Shown piece by piece: positions 19,233-27,418 of a stretch of 64,000 nucleotides of DNA. The DNA is taken from the NCBI RefSeq assembly GCF_963678425.1, contig NZ_OY782853.1, positions 124,001 through 188,000 on the forward strand, read 5' to 3'. Position numbers and translations under genes: made by a program. This DNA comes from an uncultured Bacteroides sp. (GTDB taxonomy: Bacteria > Bacteroidota > Bacteroidia > Bacteroidales > Bacteroidaceae). Each line of letters opens with the position of its first letter. Within the stretch, counting starts at the first letter, position 1. The notes below the pieces were generated by a model that was given only the letters and a program-made list of their open reading frames with translations, did no database searches and had not been told where the DNA came from.

Positions 19233-22013
19233 ATGTCTCAAGAAAAATATATATCCATCAAAGGTGCACGTGTCAATAATCTAAAGAATATTGATGTGGA
19301 TATTCCCCGTAATAAATTAGTTGTTATCACCGGATTATCGGGTTCGGGAAAATCATCCCTTGCTTTTGATACTCTTTATGCCGAAGGACAGCGCCGGTAC
19401 GTGGAAAGTCTCAATAGCTATGCCCGCCAGTTTCTAGGTAGAATGACTAAACCTGAGTGCGACTTCATTAAAGGAATTCCTCCAGCAATAGCTATTGAAC
19501 AAAAAGTAAACAGCCGTAACCCCCGTTCTACAGTCGGAACTTCAACCGAGATATATGAATATCTGCGACTGCTCTATGCCCGCATTGGAAAGACCTATTC
19601 GCCTGTATCGGGTGTTCTAGTAAAAAAACATCAGACAGAAGATATTGTCAAGTGTATGCTCTCTTATCCGGAAGGAACCCGTTATGTCGTTTTGACCCCT
19701 ATTCTTCTACGCAGGGGAAGAACTATAAAAGAGCAACTCGAGATGGACTTAAAGCAAGGCTTCAATCGGGTAGAAGTAGACGGGGAGGCAATGCGTATCG
19801 AAGATTTGCTAAAAGAAGATGACCTGGAGAGTGAGAAAGAGAGACTTTTACTTGTTGACAGAATGGTTTGCGATAACTCCAAAGATAGTATCAGCCGGTT
19901 AACGGATTCTGTTGAAACGGCTTTCTATGAAGGTAACGGAATCTGTTTGCTGCGATTTTATCCGGAAGAAGGTGCTATTATACATTCATTCAGCAAGAAA
20001 TTTGAAGCGGATGGAATTGTTTTTGAAGAACCTACCGATCAGATGTTCAGCTTCAACTCTCCTATTGGAGCCTGCCCAAAATGTGAAGGCTTCGGGAAAG
20101 TAATCGGCATTGATGAAAGCTTAGTAATACCCAACCGTTCACTCAGCATTTATGATGGTGCTGTGGTTTGCTGGCGAGGTGAAAAAATGGGAGAATGGAA
20201 AGATGAATTTATTCATGCGGCTTCAAAATATGATTTCCCCATTTTCACACCTTACTATGACCTGACAGAGGAGCAAAAAAGATTATTATGGAGAGGAGCT
20301 AAAAATATACACGGCATTGACGAATTCTTCGAGATGCTTGAAAAGAGCCAATATAAAATTCAATATCGGGTGATGCTGGCCCGTTACCGGGGAAAAACTT
20401 TTTGCCCGGAATGTCACGGTACCCGATTAAAGAATGAAGCAGGCTATGTAAAGGTCGGCAATCATTCCATTTCCCAATTGGTTGATCTTCCAATACACGA
20501 CTTAAAAACATTCTTTGACAATCTATCCCTTGATGAACAAGATTATGCCATTGCCAAACGGATTCTGACAGAAATTAAAAGCCGTATTAACTTCCTGATG
20601 GATGTTGGTTTAGGATATCTTACGCTCAACCGGTTAAGCAACTCTTTATCAGGAGGAGAAAGTCAGCGAATCAATCTGGCCACTTCTCTGGGAAGCAGTC
20701 TGGTTGGATCACTTTATATTCTTGATGAACCAAGCATTGGACTCCATTCCAGGGATACCGACCGACTAATAAAAGTACTTCGTCAGTTGCAACAGTTAGG
20801 TAATACCGTTGTAGTAGTAGAACATGATGAAGAGATAATCCGGGCAGCCGATTACATCATCGACGTTGGCCCAAAAGCAGGCAGACTAGGTGGAGAGATT
20901 GTCTATCACGGTGACATGAAGAACCTGAAAAAAGGAAGTAACAGCTACACAGTAAAATACCTTCTGGGAGAAGAGACTATAGAGCCACCCGTTATTCACC
21001 GACCTTGGAATAATTACATTGAGATTATCGGCGCCCGGGAGAATAACCTGAAAGGGATTAACGTTATTTTCCCATTGAACGTGATGACAGTAGTTACCGG
21101 AGTAAGCGGTTCCGGTAAATCCACACTGGTACGAGACATCTTTTATCGGGCATTAAAACGGGAATACAGCGAAACAAGCGAACGTCCGGGAGAATTTGCT
21201 TCCCTCGATGGAGATATTAAAATGGTCAAGAACATTGAGTTTGTCGACCAAAACCCAATTGGTAAGTCCTCACGCTCCAATCCGGTGACTTATATCAAAG
21301 CATATGACGAGATCCGGAAGCTGTGGGCCGACCAACCACTGGCTAAAATGATGGGATATACTGCCTCCTATTTTTCTTTCAATACAGAAGGTGGCCGATG
21401 TGAGGAGTGTAAAGGAGACGGGACCATTACTGTTGAAATGCAATTCATGGCCGACTTGATATTAGAGTGTGAAAGTTGCCACGGGAAGCGTTTTAAAACG
21501 GAAACACTGGAAGTGAAATACAAGGAGAAGAATATTTATGATGTGCTTGAGATGACAGTAGACCAAGCTATTGAGTTCTTTTCAGAAAATGGGCAGAAGA
21601 AGATTGTGAAGAAGCTTTCCTCTCTTCAGGAAGTAGGATTGGGATATATCAAACTGGGACAATCATCCTCAACTCTTTCCGGTGGAGAGAATCAGCGCGT
21701 AAAGCTAGCCTTTTTCCTAAGCCAGGAAAAAGCATATCCTACCATCTTTGTATTTGACGAGCCTACTACCGGACTGCATTTCCACGATATTAAAAAGTTA
21801 CTGGAGGCTTTTGATGCATTAATTGCCCGGGGACATACCGTTATCATCATCGAACATAATCTGGATGTAATAAAGTGCGCGGACTATATCATTGACTTAG
21901 GTCCTGATGGTGGTAATATGGGAGGTAATTTAGTATGTTGCGGCACTCCTGAAGAAGTAGCCAGATGCGCAGCATCCTATACCGGTCAGTACCTGAGAGA
22001 GAAACTTATCTAA
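19233..22013 (+). CDS. uvrA: Excinuclease ABC subunit A
   Basis: A 926-residue DNA-damage recognition ATPase of nucleotide excision repair. It has two ABC modules: Walker A GLSGSGKSS at residues 34-42 and GVSGSGKST near 625. ABC signatures are LSGGESQRINLA and LSGGENQRVKLA. The zinc-binding Cys pairs are CPKC/CPEC in the first half and CEEC/CESC in the second. The frame extends 15 codons upstream to 19188, but the promoter lies inside that extension, and MSQEKYISIKGARVNNLKNI is the normal family start. Single-gene unit with its own promoter and terminator. Confidence 0.97.
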   Translation: MSQEKYISIKGARVNNLKNIDVDIPRNKLVVITGLSGSGKSSLAFDTLYAEGQRRYVESLNSYARQFLGRMTKPECDFIKGIPPAIAIEQKVNSRNPRSTVGTSTEIYEYLRLLYARIGKTYSPVSGVLVKKHQTEDIVKCMLSYPEGTRYVVLTPILLRRGRTIKEQLEMDLKQGFNRVEVDGEAMRIEDLLKEDDLESEKERLLLVDRMVCDNSKDSISRLTDSVETAFYEGNGICLLRFYPEEGAIIHSFSKKFEADGIVFEEPTDQMFSFNSPIGACPKCEGFGKVIGIDESLVIPNRSLSIYDGAVVCWRGEKMGEWKDEFIHAASKYDFPIFTPYYDLTEEQKRLLWRGAKNIHGIDEFFEMLEKSQYKIQYRVMLARYRGKTFCPECHGTRLKNEAGYVKVGNHSISQLVDLPIHDLKTFFDNLSLDEQDYAIAKRILTEIKSRINFLMDVGLGYLTLNRLSNSLSGGESQRINLATSLGSSLVGSLYILDEPSIGLHSRDTDRLIKVLRQLQQLGNTVVVVEHDEEIIRAADYIIDVGPKAGRLGGEIVYHGDMKNLKKGSNSYTVKYLLGEETIEPPVIHRPWNNYIEIIGARENNLKGINVIFPLNVMTVVTGVSGSGKSTLVRDIFYRALKREYSETSERPGEFASLDGDIKMVKNIEFVDQNPIGKSSRSNPVTYIKAYDEIRKLWADQPLAKMMGYTASYFSFNTEGGRCEECKGDGTITVEMQFMADLILECESCHGKRFKTETLEVKYKEKNIYDVLEMTVDQAIEFFSENGQKKIVKKLSSLQEVGLGYIKLGQSSSTLSGGENQRVKLAFFLSQEKAYPTIFVFDEPTTGLHFHDIKKLLEAFDALIARGHTVIIIEHNLDVIKCADYIIDLGPDGGNMGGNLVCCGTPEEVARCAASYTGQYLREKLI

Positions 22014-22019
22014 TATAAA

Positions 22020-22070
22020 AAAAGAGTGATTAATGAATCGGATGGATTCCTTTTCGTTACTCACTCTTTT
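22020..22070 (+). terminator. uvrA terminator
   Basis: AAAAGAGTGA (22020-22029) pairs with TCACTCTTTT (22061-22070) around an inner GAATC/GATTC hairpin. It lies 6 bp after the uvrA stop and probably also serves the convergent gene. Confidence 0.8.
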
Positions 22071-22087
22071 CTTACTATATTATATTC

Positions 22088-22576
22088 CTAAAAGTAAAAT
22101 CCGAATCCAAGCTTCAGACCAAACTTGCTAAAATCCTGATCAGTCAGACTTTGATTATAATATACAGCTGGCTCAATCGTAATCGTTCGGTTCAGAAAGA
22201 AAGCATAACCTACCTCCGCACCAATCGTTGCATCATTCTTACTTCCGCCTTTGTAAAAATTATAATTATCATACTTAAACTTTGAACCGATATAAATACC
22301 TGTCTGATCAAAGTAATAACGAACGCCAGCGCCAAGTGAACTTCTGTCGTCTCCCCTATCCTTTATTTCTGTTCCTGCACTAATCAGCAAAGCAAAATTA
22401 TCTCTTAAGAAGACACCTCCTTCAGCCTCAAATCCAAAAGACATTTTATCCTGATCACTGTAGGACATGCCAATTCCTGTGATGGAAGGGGTTACCAACC
22501 ATTTATTTTGCTCAAATTGAGCCTTTGCAGTAAACGTACACAGCAAGCATGCAATGCAAATAAGTAATTTCTTCAT
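22088..22576 (-). CDS. Small outer-membrane beta-barrel protein
   Basis: A 162-residue exported protein: signal peptide MKKLLICIACLLCTFTAKAQ, then about eight amphipathic strands ending in a terminal aromatic (LKLGFGFYF*). This fits an 8-stranded OmpX/OmpW-like barrel. No function can be read from it. It is 4 bp downstream of a small two-helix membrane protein gene, and the pair is likely co-transcribed. Confidence 0.8.
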   Translation of the reverse strand: MKKLLICIACLLCTFTAKAQFEQNKWLVTPSITGIGMSYSDQDKMSFGFEAEGGVFLRDNFALLISAGTEIKDRGDDRSSLGAGVRYYFDQTGIYIGSKFKYDNYNFYKGGSKNDATIGAEVGYAFFLNRTITIEPAVYYNQSLTDQDFSKFGLKLGFGFYF

Positions 22577-22580
22577 TCTT

Positions 22581-22826
22581 TTATTTGTTAAAACTCTCCT
22601 GATTATTTTTACTTTGTTTCATTTCTTTGCGACGTTGATCGGCAAGTTCTTCTTTCTTGCGCAATACAATCCACAAAAGAAGAACAACAACATAAGAAGC
22701 TGCAACCGTAAGATATCTTTCCAGTTCACTTATGTTATGATTACGGGGCACCAGATAAATAGCCATAGCAGTCACATAAATAAAGAGAGCCCCACAAAGC
22801 CATGTCGATTTTTTATACTTTTTCAT
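22581..22826 (-). CDS. Small inner-membrane protein, two transmembrane helices
   Basis: An 81-residue protein starting MKKYKKSTWLCGALFIYVTA. It has hydrophobic segments at about residues 9-27 and 42-60 and a basic, charged C-terminal tail (RKKEELADQRRKEMKQSK). The frame extends 11 codons further upstream to 22859. I prefer the internal ATG because the extension is charged and not membrane-like, but this is a judgement. Function unknown. It is the first gene of a pair with the beta-barrel protein. Confidence 0.68.
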   Translation of the reverse strand: MKKYKKSTWLCGALFIYVTAMAIYLVPRNHNISELERYLTVAASYVVVLLLWIVLRKKEELADQRRKEMKQSKNNQESFNK

Positions 22827-22941
22827 TTCAGGTCTTTCTTTTTTTACTAATAAAAACATAGAGAAAAAAGTTAGAATTCACTTAAACCATGAGAAAAAGC
22901 ACGAACTAATTGTCTGCCTTTTTCCCTTATTTAACTTATGA

Positions 22942-22949
22942 CAAAAGTA
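22942..22949 (-). promoter_or_regulatory. Possible promoter core for the small membrane/barrel pair
   Basis: Plus-strand CAAAAGTA reads TACTTTTG on the minus strand, a match to TAnnTTTG. The leader would be about 110 nt to the preferred start. Confidence 0.4.
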
Positions 22950-23023
22950 ACAATTATTATTTATCTATTCTTCTTTTACTTGAAAAAGAGATTCTTTCTA
23001 ACGCTTTTTTACGTTCTTTTATC

Positions 23024-23031
23024 TACCTTTG
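23024..23031 (+). promoter_or_regulatory. Promoter core of the second GHL10 gene
   Basis: TACCTTTG lies 20 bp before the ATG at 23051 and inside a longer upstream open frame. It therefore decides the start at 23051 rather than 22910. Confidence 0.7.
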
Positions 23032-23050
23032 CAACGTTACAACAAGAGAT

Positions 23051-24730
23051 ATGAAATACACATACCTTATTATATTGTGCCTCTGTTTCTTTTCTTTCAA
23101 AACAAAAGCACAACCAAAAAATGAGATACGAGCCACATGGCTGACAACAATATACGGACTTGACTGGCCTGCAGTCAAAGCCATCTCGCCTGCCAGCATC
23201 AATAAACAGAAAGCTGAATTATGCGGAATTCTGGACGAACTGAAAGCAGCTAACTTCAATACAGTATTGCTTCAGACTCGTTTACGTGGCGATGTTATAT
23301 ATCCTTCCTCTATAGAAACCTATAATGAAACAATGACAGGGAAAGAAGGTTGCTCACCCGGTTATGATGCGCTGGCTTTTGCCATTGAAGAGTGCCACAA
23401 ACGAGGGATGGAATGTCATGCCTGGATGGTAGCCATTCCATTGGGAAAGGAAAAACATGTAAAGGAGTTGGGGAAAAATTCCATTATCCGCAAACAGCCG
23501 TGGATTTGCAAACAATATCAGGGAGAATGGTTCCTTGACCCCGGGAATCCTGCCACAAAAGAGTACCTGCTTTCATTGGTTAAGGAGGTAGTAACCCGCT
23601 ATGACGTAGATGGCATTAACCTGGATTACATCCGCTATCCGGACCAGCCAAAAAACTTTCCGGATAAAGAGACTTTTCGTAAATACGGCAATGGAAAATC
23701 ATTGGATACCTGGCGAAGGGATAACATCACTGCCATTGTACGCTACTTGTATAAATCGGTAAAACAACTCAAACCATGGATCAAGATGAGCAGTTCGCCC
23801 ATTGGAAAATTCAAAGACACTTCCCGCTATCCTTCAGGAGGATGGAATGCTTACCATACTGTTTACCAGGATGCGCAGGGATGGCTCAGGGAAGGAATTC
23901 AGGATATACTTTTTCCTATGATGTATTTTAATGGAAATAACTTTTATCCATTTGCATTAGACTGGCAGGAAAAAAGTTACGGACGTTGGGTTGTTCCGGG
24001 ATTAGGTATCTATTTCCTTGATCCAGCTGAAAAGGACTGGCCTCTGAGTGAGATTGAACGTCAGATTAACTTCACCCGTCGCCATGGGCTTACGGGACAA
24101 GCTTATTATCGTACAAAGTATCTCTTAAATAATACCAAGCACTTGTTTGATGAATTGAACGGATTGCATTATGCCGCTCCTGCTCTTCAACCTAAGATGA
24201 AGTGGATAGATAATATTCCTCCCACTCTCCCTCTGGAACTAACTTGCAACCGGGAAGGATTAACTGCGCAGCTCAACTGGCGACCTTCAACCGATAACGA
24301 TTACCGCACCGCACCTTACTATAATGTATATGCCTCAAACAAATTTCCGGTTGACATATCCAAACCATATAATATTGTAGCTCAGGATATTCGAGAGAAT
24401 CATTATGCTTATAAGGAAGAACCAGGCAGAGAAGCAAAGCGTTATTTTGCCATCACAGCCACAGACCGCTTCGGCAACGAAAGCGCAGCAACACAGCTTA
24501 CAGCTCCGAATAATATATTCGAAGTTTCAGAAGATAGTTCACAATTACTGCTTCCTCCTTCTACAGAGTTGGCAAATATCACCATTACAGATCTTACCGG
24601 AAGATATCTGCTCTATTCAGATTATAAAGAAAAGATTTCAATAAACAATTTATCAAAAGGACTTTACCGGGTGATATTCACTGATATTAAGGGAGAAGTT
24701 CACCTTTCCACCAAAATGCTTGCACGATAA
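23051..24730 (+). CDS. Second GHL10-family secreted protein with a sorting-tail-like C-terminus
   Basis: A 559-residue protein: signal peptide MKYTYLIILCLCFFSFKTKAQ, then a GHL10 TIM barrel (EIRATWLTTIYGLDWPA, FNTVLLQTRLRGDVIYPSS, DVDGINLDYIRYPD) paralogous to the protein at 17558-19069. A fibronectin-III-like domain follows near residues 395-480. The last ~60 residues (ITITDLTGRYLLYS to GLYRVIFTDIKGE) resemble the Por secretion-tail domain used by type IX secretion. Whether this organism has that system cannot be judged here. The catalytic substrate is unknown. Its 3' end overlaps the convergent ATP-grasp gene by 31 bp. Confidence 0.85.
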   Translation: MKYTYLIILCLCFFSFKTKAQPKNEIRATWLTTIYGLDWPAVKAISPASINKQKAELCGILDELKAANFNTVLLQTRLRGDVIYPSSIETYNETMTGKEGCSPGYDALAFAIEECHKRGMECHAWMVAIPLGKEKHVKELGKNSIIRKQPWICKQYQGEWFLDPGNPATKEYLLSLVKEVVTRYDVDGINLDYIRYPDQPKNFPDKETFRKYGNGKSLDTWRRDNITAIVRYLYKSVKQLKPWIKMSSSPIGKFKDTSRYPSGGWNAYHTVYQDAQGWLREGIQDILFPMMYFNGNNFYPFALDWQEKSYGRWVVPGLGIYFLDPAEKDWPLSEIERQINFTRRHGLTGQAYYRTKYLLNNTKHLFDELNGLHYAAPALQPKMKWIDNIPPTLPLELTCNREGLTAQLNWRPSTDNDYRTAPYYNVYASNKFPVDISKPYNIVAQDIRENHYAYKEEPGREAKRYFAITATDRFGNESAATQLTAPNNIFEVSEDSSQLLLPPSTELANITITDLTGRYLLYSDYKEKISINNLSKGLYRVIFTDIKGEVHLSTKMLAR

Positions 24731-25881
24731 TTCGTCTGCTTTCCAACAGGGGTCAACGACAAATAACCGGATATTATTCGCCCATTTTTGATACGAAGCG
24801 GATAATCTACCTTTTTCCTCTCATGATCCTCCCAAAGCAAAGAATAATCATGGAAATATTCAACCAAAAAGTGCCCTATCTTAGCCGGTACCATAAAATG
24901 ATCGTGAAAAAGACGGGAAAAGATTCCCATATTCATGCGAAGATTCACCTCCACACAAGGGTGAATCCGATAGACTGGATATTCAGGAAAACGACAAATC
25001 ATCATGTCCACGCCCAAATACCCCCGAAACTTATTGTCCAGTAACCGTGAAAGTTTCTCTTCCAACTGCCTGCGTAAAAAGTGTAAATCCGCTGCATCTA
25101 CGAATTCAGTAAGACGCTCTTCCACCACCTCATCAGAAGCCAGCAAGTTACCTTTGTAAGCCCCTCGCACATCCGTCTCAAAAAACGAATAACCTGCGAA
25201 ATGAACCCAGCCTGAATCATCACAATAGAATTCCATGGCAAAGTCCTTCACTTTATCCATCAACGGCTCACCCACCACGCAGCGCTGGCTCTTGATTACC
25301 CGATTACTCCACCCTTGAATATGTGCGGTATATTCTCCTTTACCTGGTCGCAATCCTTTTCCGCTACCCGACCAGGGAGCTTTTAACAGCACCCGGGAAT
25401 AGCGTTCTACAAATTCACGTACAGCCTCATCCGATGTTAGCTCCTCAGAGGAGCCGCAAAAAGGAGGCAATAAAGTTAGTTCCCGCAGCAACGACACAGC
25501 CAGCGAACGGTGAGATAATTCCCGCAATGCACCCATTTGCTCCTTGCCGGGCAGAAACTCATCAGCAAAACCAAGCAGACGTGCATGTTTAATCAATGTA
25601 GCGTTCCATCCCCATGGGCAAATTTTAAGAGATGAATGGGCAGCAACTTCATCTTCTTTGATCACTTGCACAGATAAGCCAAAAGTATTTTTAATCTGCT
25701 GTACCCAAGCCTCATCCACAGCCTCATTACTCAAAACCATAGCCCTGGGTGAAGCATACCAGAGAGGCAGCAAGGAAAGATCATCTGCCATCTTTCTTGC
25801 TGAAAAAGGAGACATATAATTTTCATCACCGTTAGCTAAAGCCAGGTCATTATCAGGATTGAATAAATATACTTCCAGCAT
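24700..25881 (-). CDS. ATP-grasp-like protein of unknown function
   Basis: A 393-residue soluble protein starting MLEVYLFNPDNDLALANGDENY. The middle and C-terminal parts show an ATP-grasp-like pattern: VLLKAPWSGSGKGLRPG (glycine-rich ATP loop), FAMEFYCDD, and HPCVEVNLRMNMG where metal-binding Glu/Asn would lie. This suggests carboxylate-amine ligase chemistry, but no substrate is evident. The gene looks GC-richer than its surroundings (one 60-base line counted by eye was 32/60). It has its own promoter and overlaps the convergent GHL10 gene by 31 bp. Confidence 0.72.
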   Translation of the reverse strand: MLEVYLFNPDNDLALANGDENYMSPFSARKMADDLSLLPLWYASPRAMVLSNEAVDEAWVQQIKNTFGLSVQVIKEDEVAAHSSLKICPWGWNATLIKHARLLGFADEFLPGKEQMGALRELSHRSLAVSLLRELTLLPPFCGSSEELTSDEAVREFVERYSRVLLKAPWSGSGKGLRPGKGEYTAHIQGWSNRVIKSQRCVVGEPLMDKVKDFAMEFYCDDSGWVHFAGYSFFETDVRGAYKGNLLASDEVVEERLTEFVDAADLHFLRRQLEEKLSRLLDNKFRGYLGVDMMICRFPEYPVYRIHPCVEVNLRMNMGIFSRLFHDHFMVPAKIGHFLVEYFHDYSLLWEDHERKKVDYPLRIKNGRIISGYLSLTPVGKQTNYRASILVER

Positions 25882-25903
25882 CCTTTTTTAAATATTTGTT
25901 CCA

Positions 25904-25934
25904 CAAAAGTAATCAAAAAGGGAACGTCGGCAAT
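25904..25934 (-). promoter_or_regulatory. Promoter of the ATP-grasp-like gene
   Basis: On the minus strand ATTG (plus CAAT 25931-25934), 19 bp, then TACTTTTG (plus CAAAAGTA 25904-25911). The leader is about 16 nt. Confidence 0.75.
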
Positions 25935-26157
25935 CAGTGATGAAAAATAAAATAGATTCTGAACAAAAGAATAATTTCTTCTGTTGAGAGAATTAAATTG
26001 AATTCTACAAAATTTTATATTTTTCATATGAGATTATCTGAATCTATACTGAACAACTAAAAAAAACGAAGAATGTATATTTATAGCACATATAATCAAA
26101 ACACAAAAATAAAAGCATAAACAAGCTTAAAATCAATGAATATTTTGCAATCTCCAC

Positions 26158-26188
26158 TTTGCAAAGCAGAGAATTATAGTTATCTTTG
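26158..26188 (+). promoter_or_regulatory. Promoter of the AAA ATPase gene (TTTG-N19-TATCTTTG)
   Basis: TTTG 26158-26161 and TATCTTTG 26181-26188 with an exact 19-bp spacer. It excludes the TTG start at 26186 and points to ATG at 26204 or 26210. Confidence 0.85.
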
Positions 26189-26203
26189 CCACGAAATAGA
26201 ATA

Positions 26204-27388
26204 ATGTTTATGGAAGCTTTTTACAGGACACACAGTTACTTGGTGGAACATACCAATGCCTCCGTTAGACGAGACTTGATGGATGAGATCGAGTGGAACG
26301 ACCGTCTCATCGGAATTAAAGGGACTCGTGGTGTAGGAAAAACCACTTTTCTGTTGCAATACGCAAAAGAACGCTTCGGAACAGACCGTTCATGTCTGTT
26401 TATTAACATGAATAACTTCTATTTTTCGGGACACACTATTGTTGAATTTGCAGATGATTTCCAAAAGAACGGAGGTAAAGTACTACTCATAGACCAGGTC
26501 TTTAAGTATCCCAATTGGAGTCACGAGCTGAGAGTGTGCTACGACCGCTTTCCTGAATTAAAAATTGTATTTACAGGTTCTTCAGTTATGCGGTTGAAAG
26601 AAGAAAATGCAGAGCTGTCGGGCATTGTAAAATCATACAATCTTCGGGGATTTTCTTTCAGAGAGTTTCTGAATCTGCAGACAGGTAATCGCTTTCCGTC
26701 TTATACATTGGATGAAGTTCTGTCCAATCATGAGCAAATAGCCAAGAGCATTCTCTCTAAAGTTCGTCCCACAGATTATTTTCAAGACTATCTTCATCAC
26801 GGTTTTTATCCTTTTTTTCTGGAAAAAAGAAACTTTTCCGAAAATTTACTTAAAACAATGAACATGATGGTAGAGGTAGACATTCTACTTATCAAGCAAA
26901 TAGAACTGAAATATCTTTCTAAAATAAAGAAGCTTTTATATCTGCTCGCAGTTAACGGCCCTTCCGCTCCCAACGTCAGTCAGTTGGCTACGGAAATTGA
27001 AACCTCGCGGGCAACGGTCATGAACTACATCAAATATCTGGCAGATGCAAGACTAATCAATATGGTATATCCAAAGGATGAAGAATTCCCCAAAAAGCCA
27101 TCAAAGATTATGATGCACAATACCAACTTGATTTATTCCATCTATCCGGTAAAAGTAGAAGAACAGGATGTGATTGAGACATTTTTTCTCAATGCGCTCT
27201 ACAAAGATCACATTCTGAATAAAGGAGAAAAAGGTACTTCTTTTCTTGTTGACAAAAAAATTCCATTTAAAATATGTGCCGAAGGATCTAAGGTAAAAAA
27301 CAACCCCGCCATTACTTATGCCATTCACCGGGCAGAGATAGGACGAGGTAATCAGATTCCCTTATGGCTATTCGGTTTTCTTTATTAA
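26204..27388 (+). CDS. AAA ATPase (AAA_14/DUF4143-like) with altered Walker B
   Basis: A 394-residue P-loop ATPase. Walker A is GTRGVGKTTFLLQ near residue 45. The Walker B position reads LLIDQVFKYPNW, with Gln where the family usually has catalytic Glu (IDEVHKYPNW or similar). Sensor-like VFTGSSVMRL follows. The C-terminal half contains a winged-helix-like region (NVSQLATEIETSRATVMNYIKYL). ATG at 26204 or 26210 is dictated by the promoter. It ends 30 bp before the pyruvate oxidoreductase gene and no separate promoter was seen between them, so read-through is likely. Cellular role unknown. Confidence 0.82.
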   Translation: MFMEAFYRTHSYLVEHTNASVRRDLMDEIEWNDRLIGIKGTRGVGKTTFLLQYAKERFGTDRSCLFINMNNFYFSGHTIVEFADDFQKNGGKVLLIDQVFKYPNWSHELRVCYDRFPELKIVFTGSSVMRLKEENAELSGIVKSYNLRGFSFREFLNLQTGNRFPSYTLDEVLSNHEQIAKSILSKVRPTDYFQDYLHHGFYPFFLEKRNFSENLLKTMNMMVEVDILLIKQIELKYLSKIKKLLYLLAVNGPSAPNVSQLATEIETSRATVMNYIKYLADARLINMVYPKDEEFPKKPSKIMMHNTNLIYSIYPVKVEEQDVIETFFLNALYKDHILNKGEKGTSFLVDKKIPFKICAEGSKVKNNPAITYAIHRAEIGRGNQIPLWLFGFLY

Positions 27389-27418
27389 CTGAGTTTTTTT
27401 ATTTAATATATAAATGTT

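Larger units (their letters stand above)
25882..26203. other. Divergent intergenic region with two consensus promoters
   Basis: The gap holds the minus promoter at 25904-25934 and the plus promoter at 26158-26188. Between them is AT-rich sequence in which I see no gene, RNA or repeat. Confidence 0.7.

Noticed and set aside
22910..23050. N-terminal extension of the second GHL10 protein
   Set aside because: The consensus promoter core at 23024-23031 lies inside it, and the signal peptide starts at 23051.
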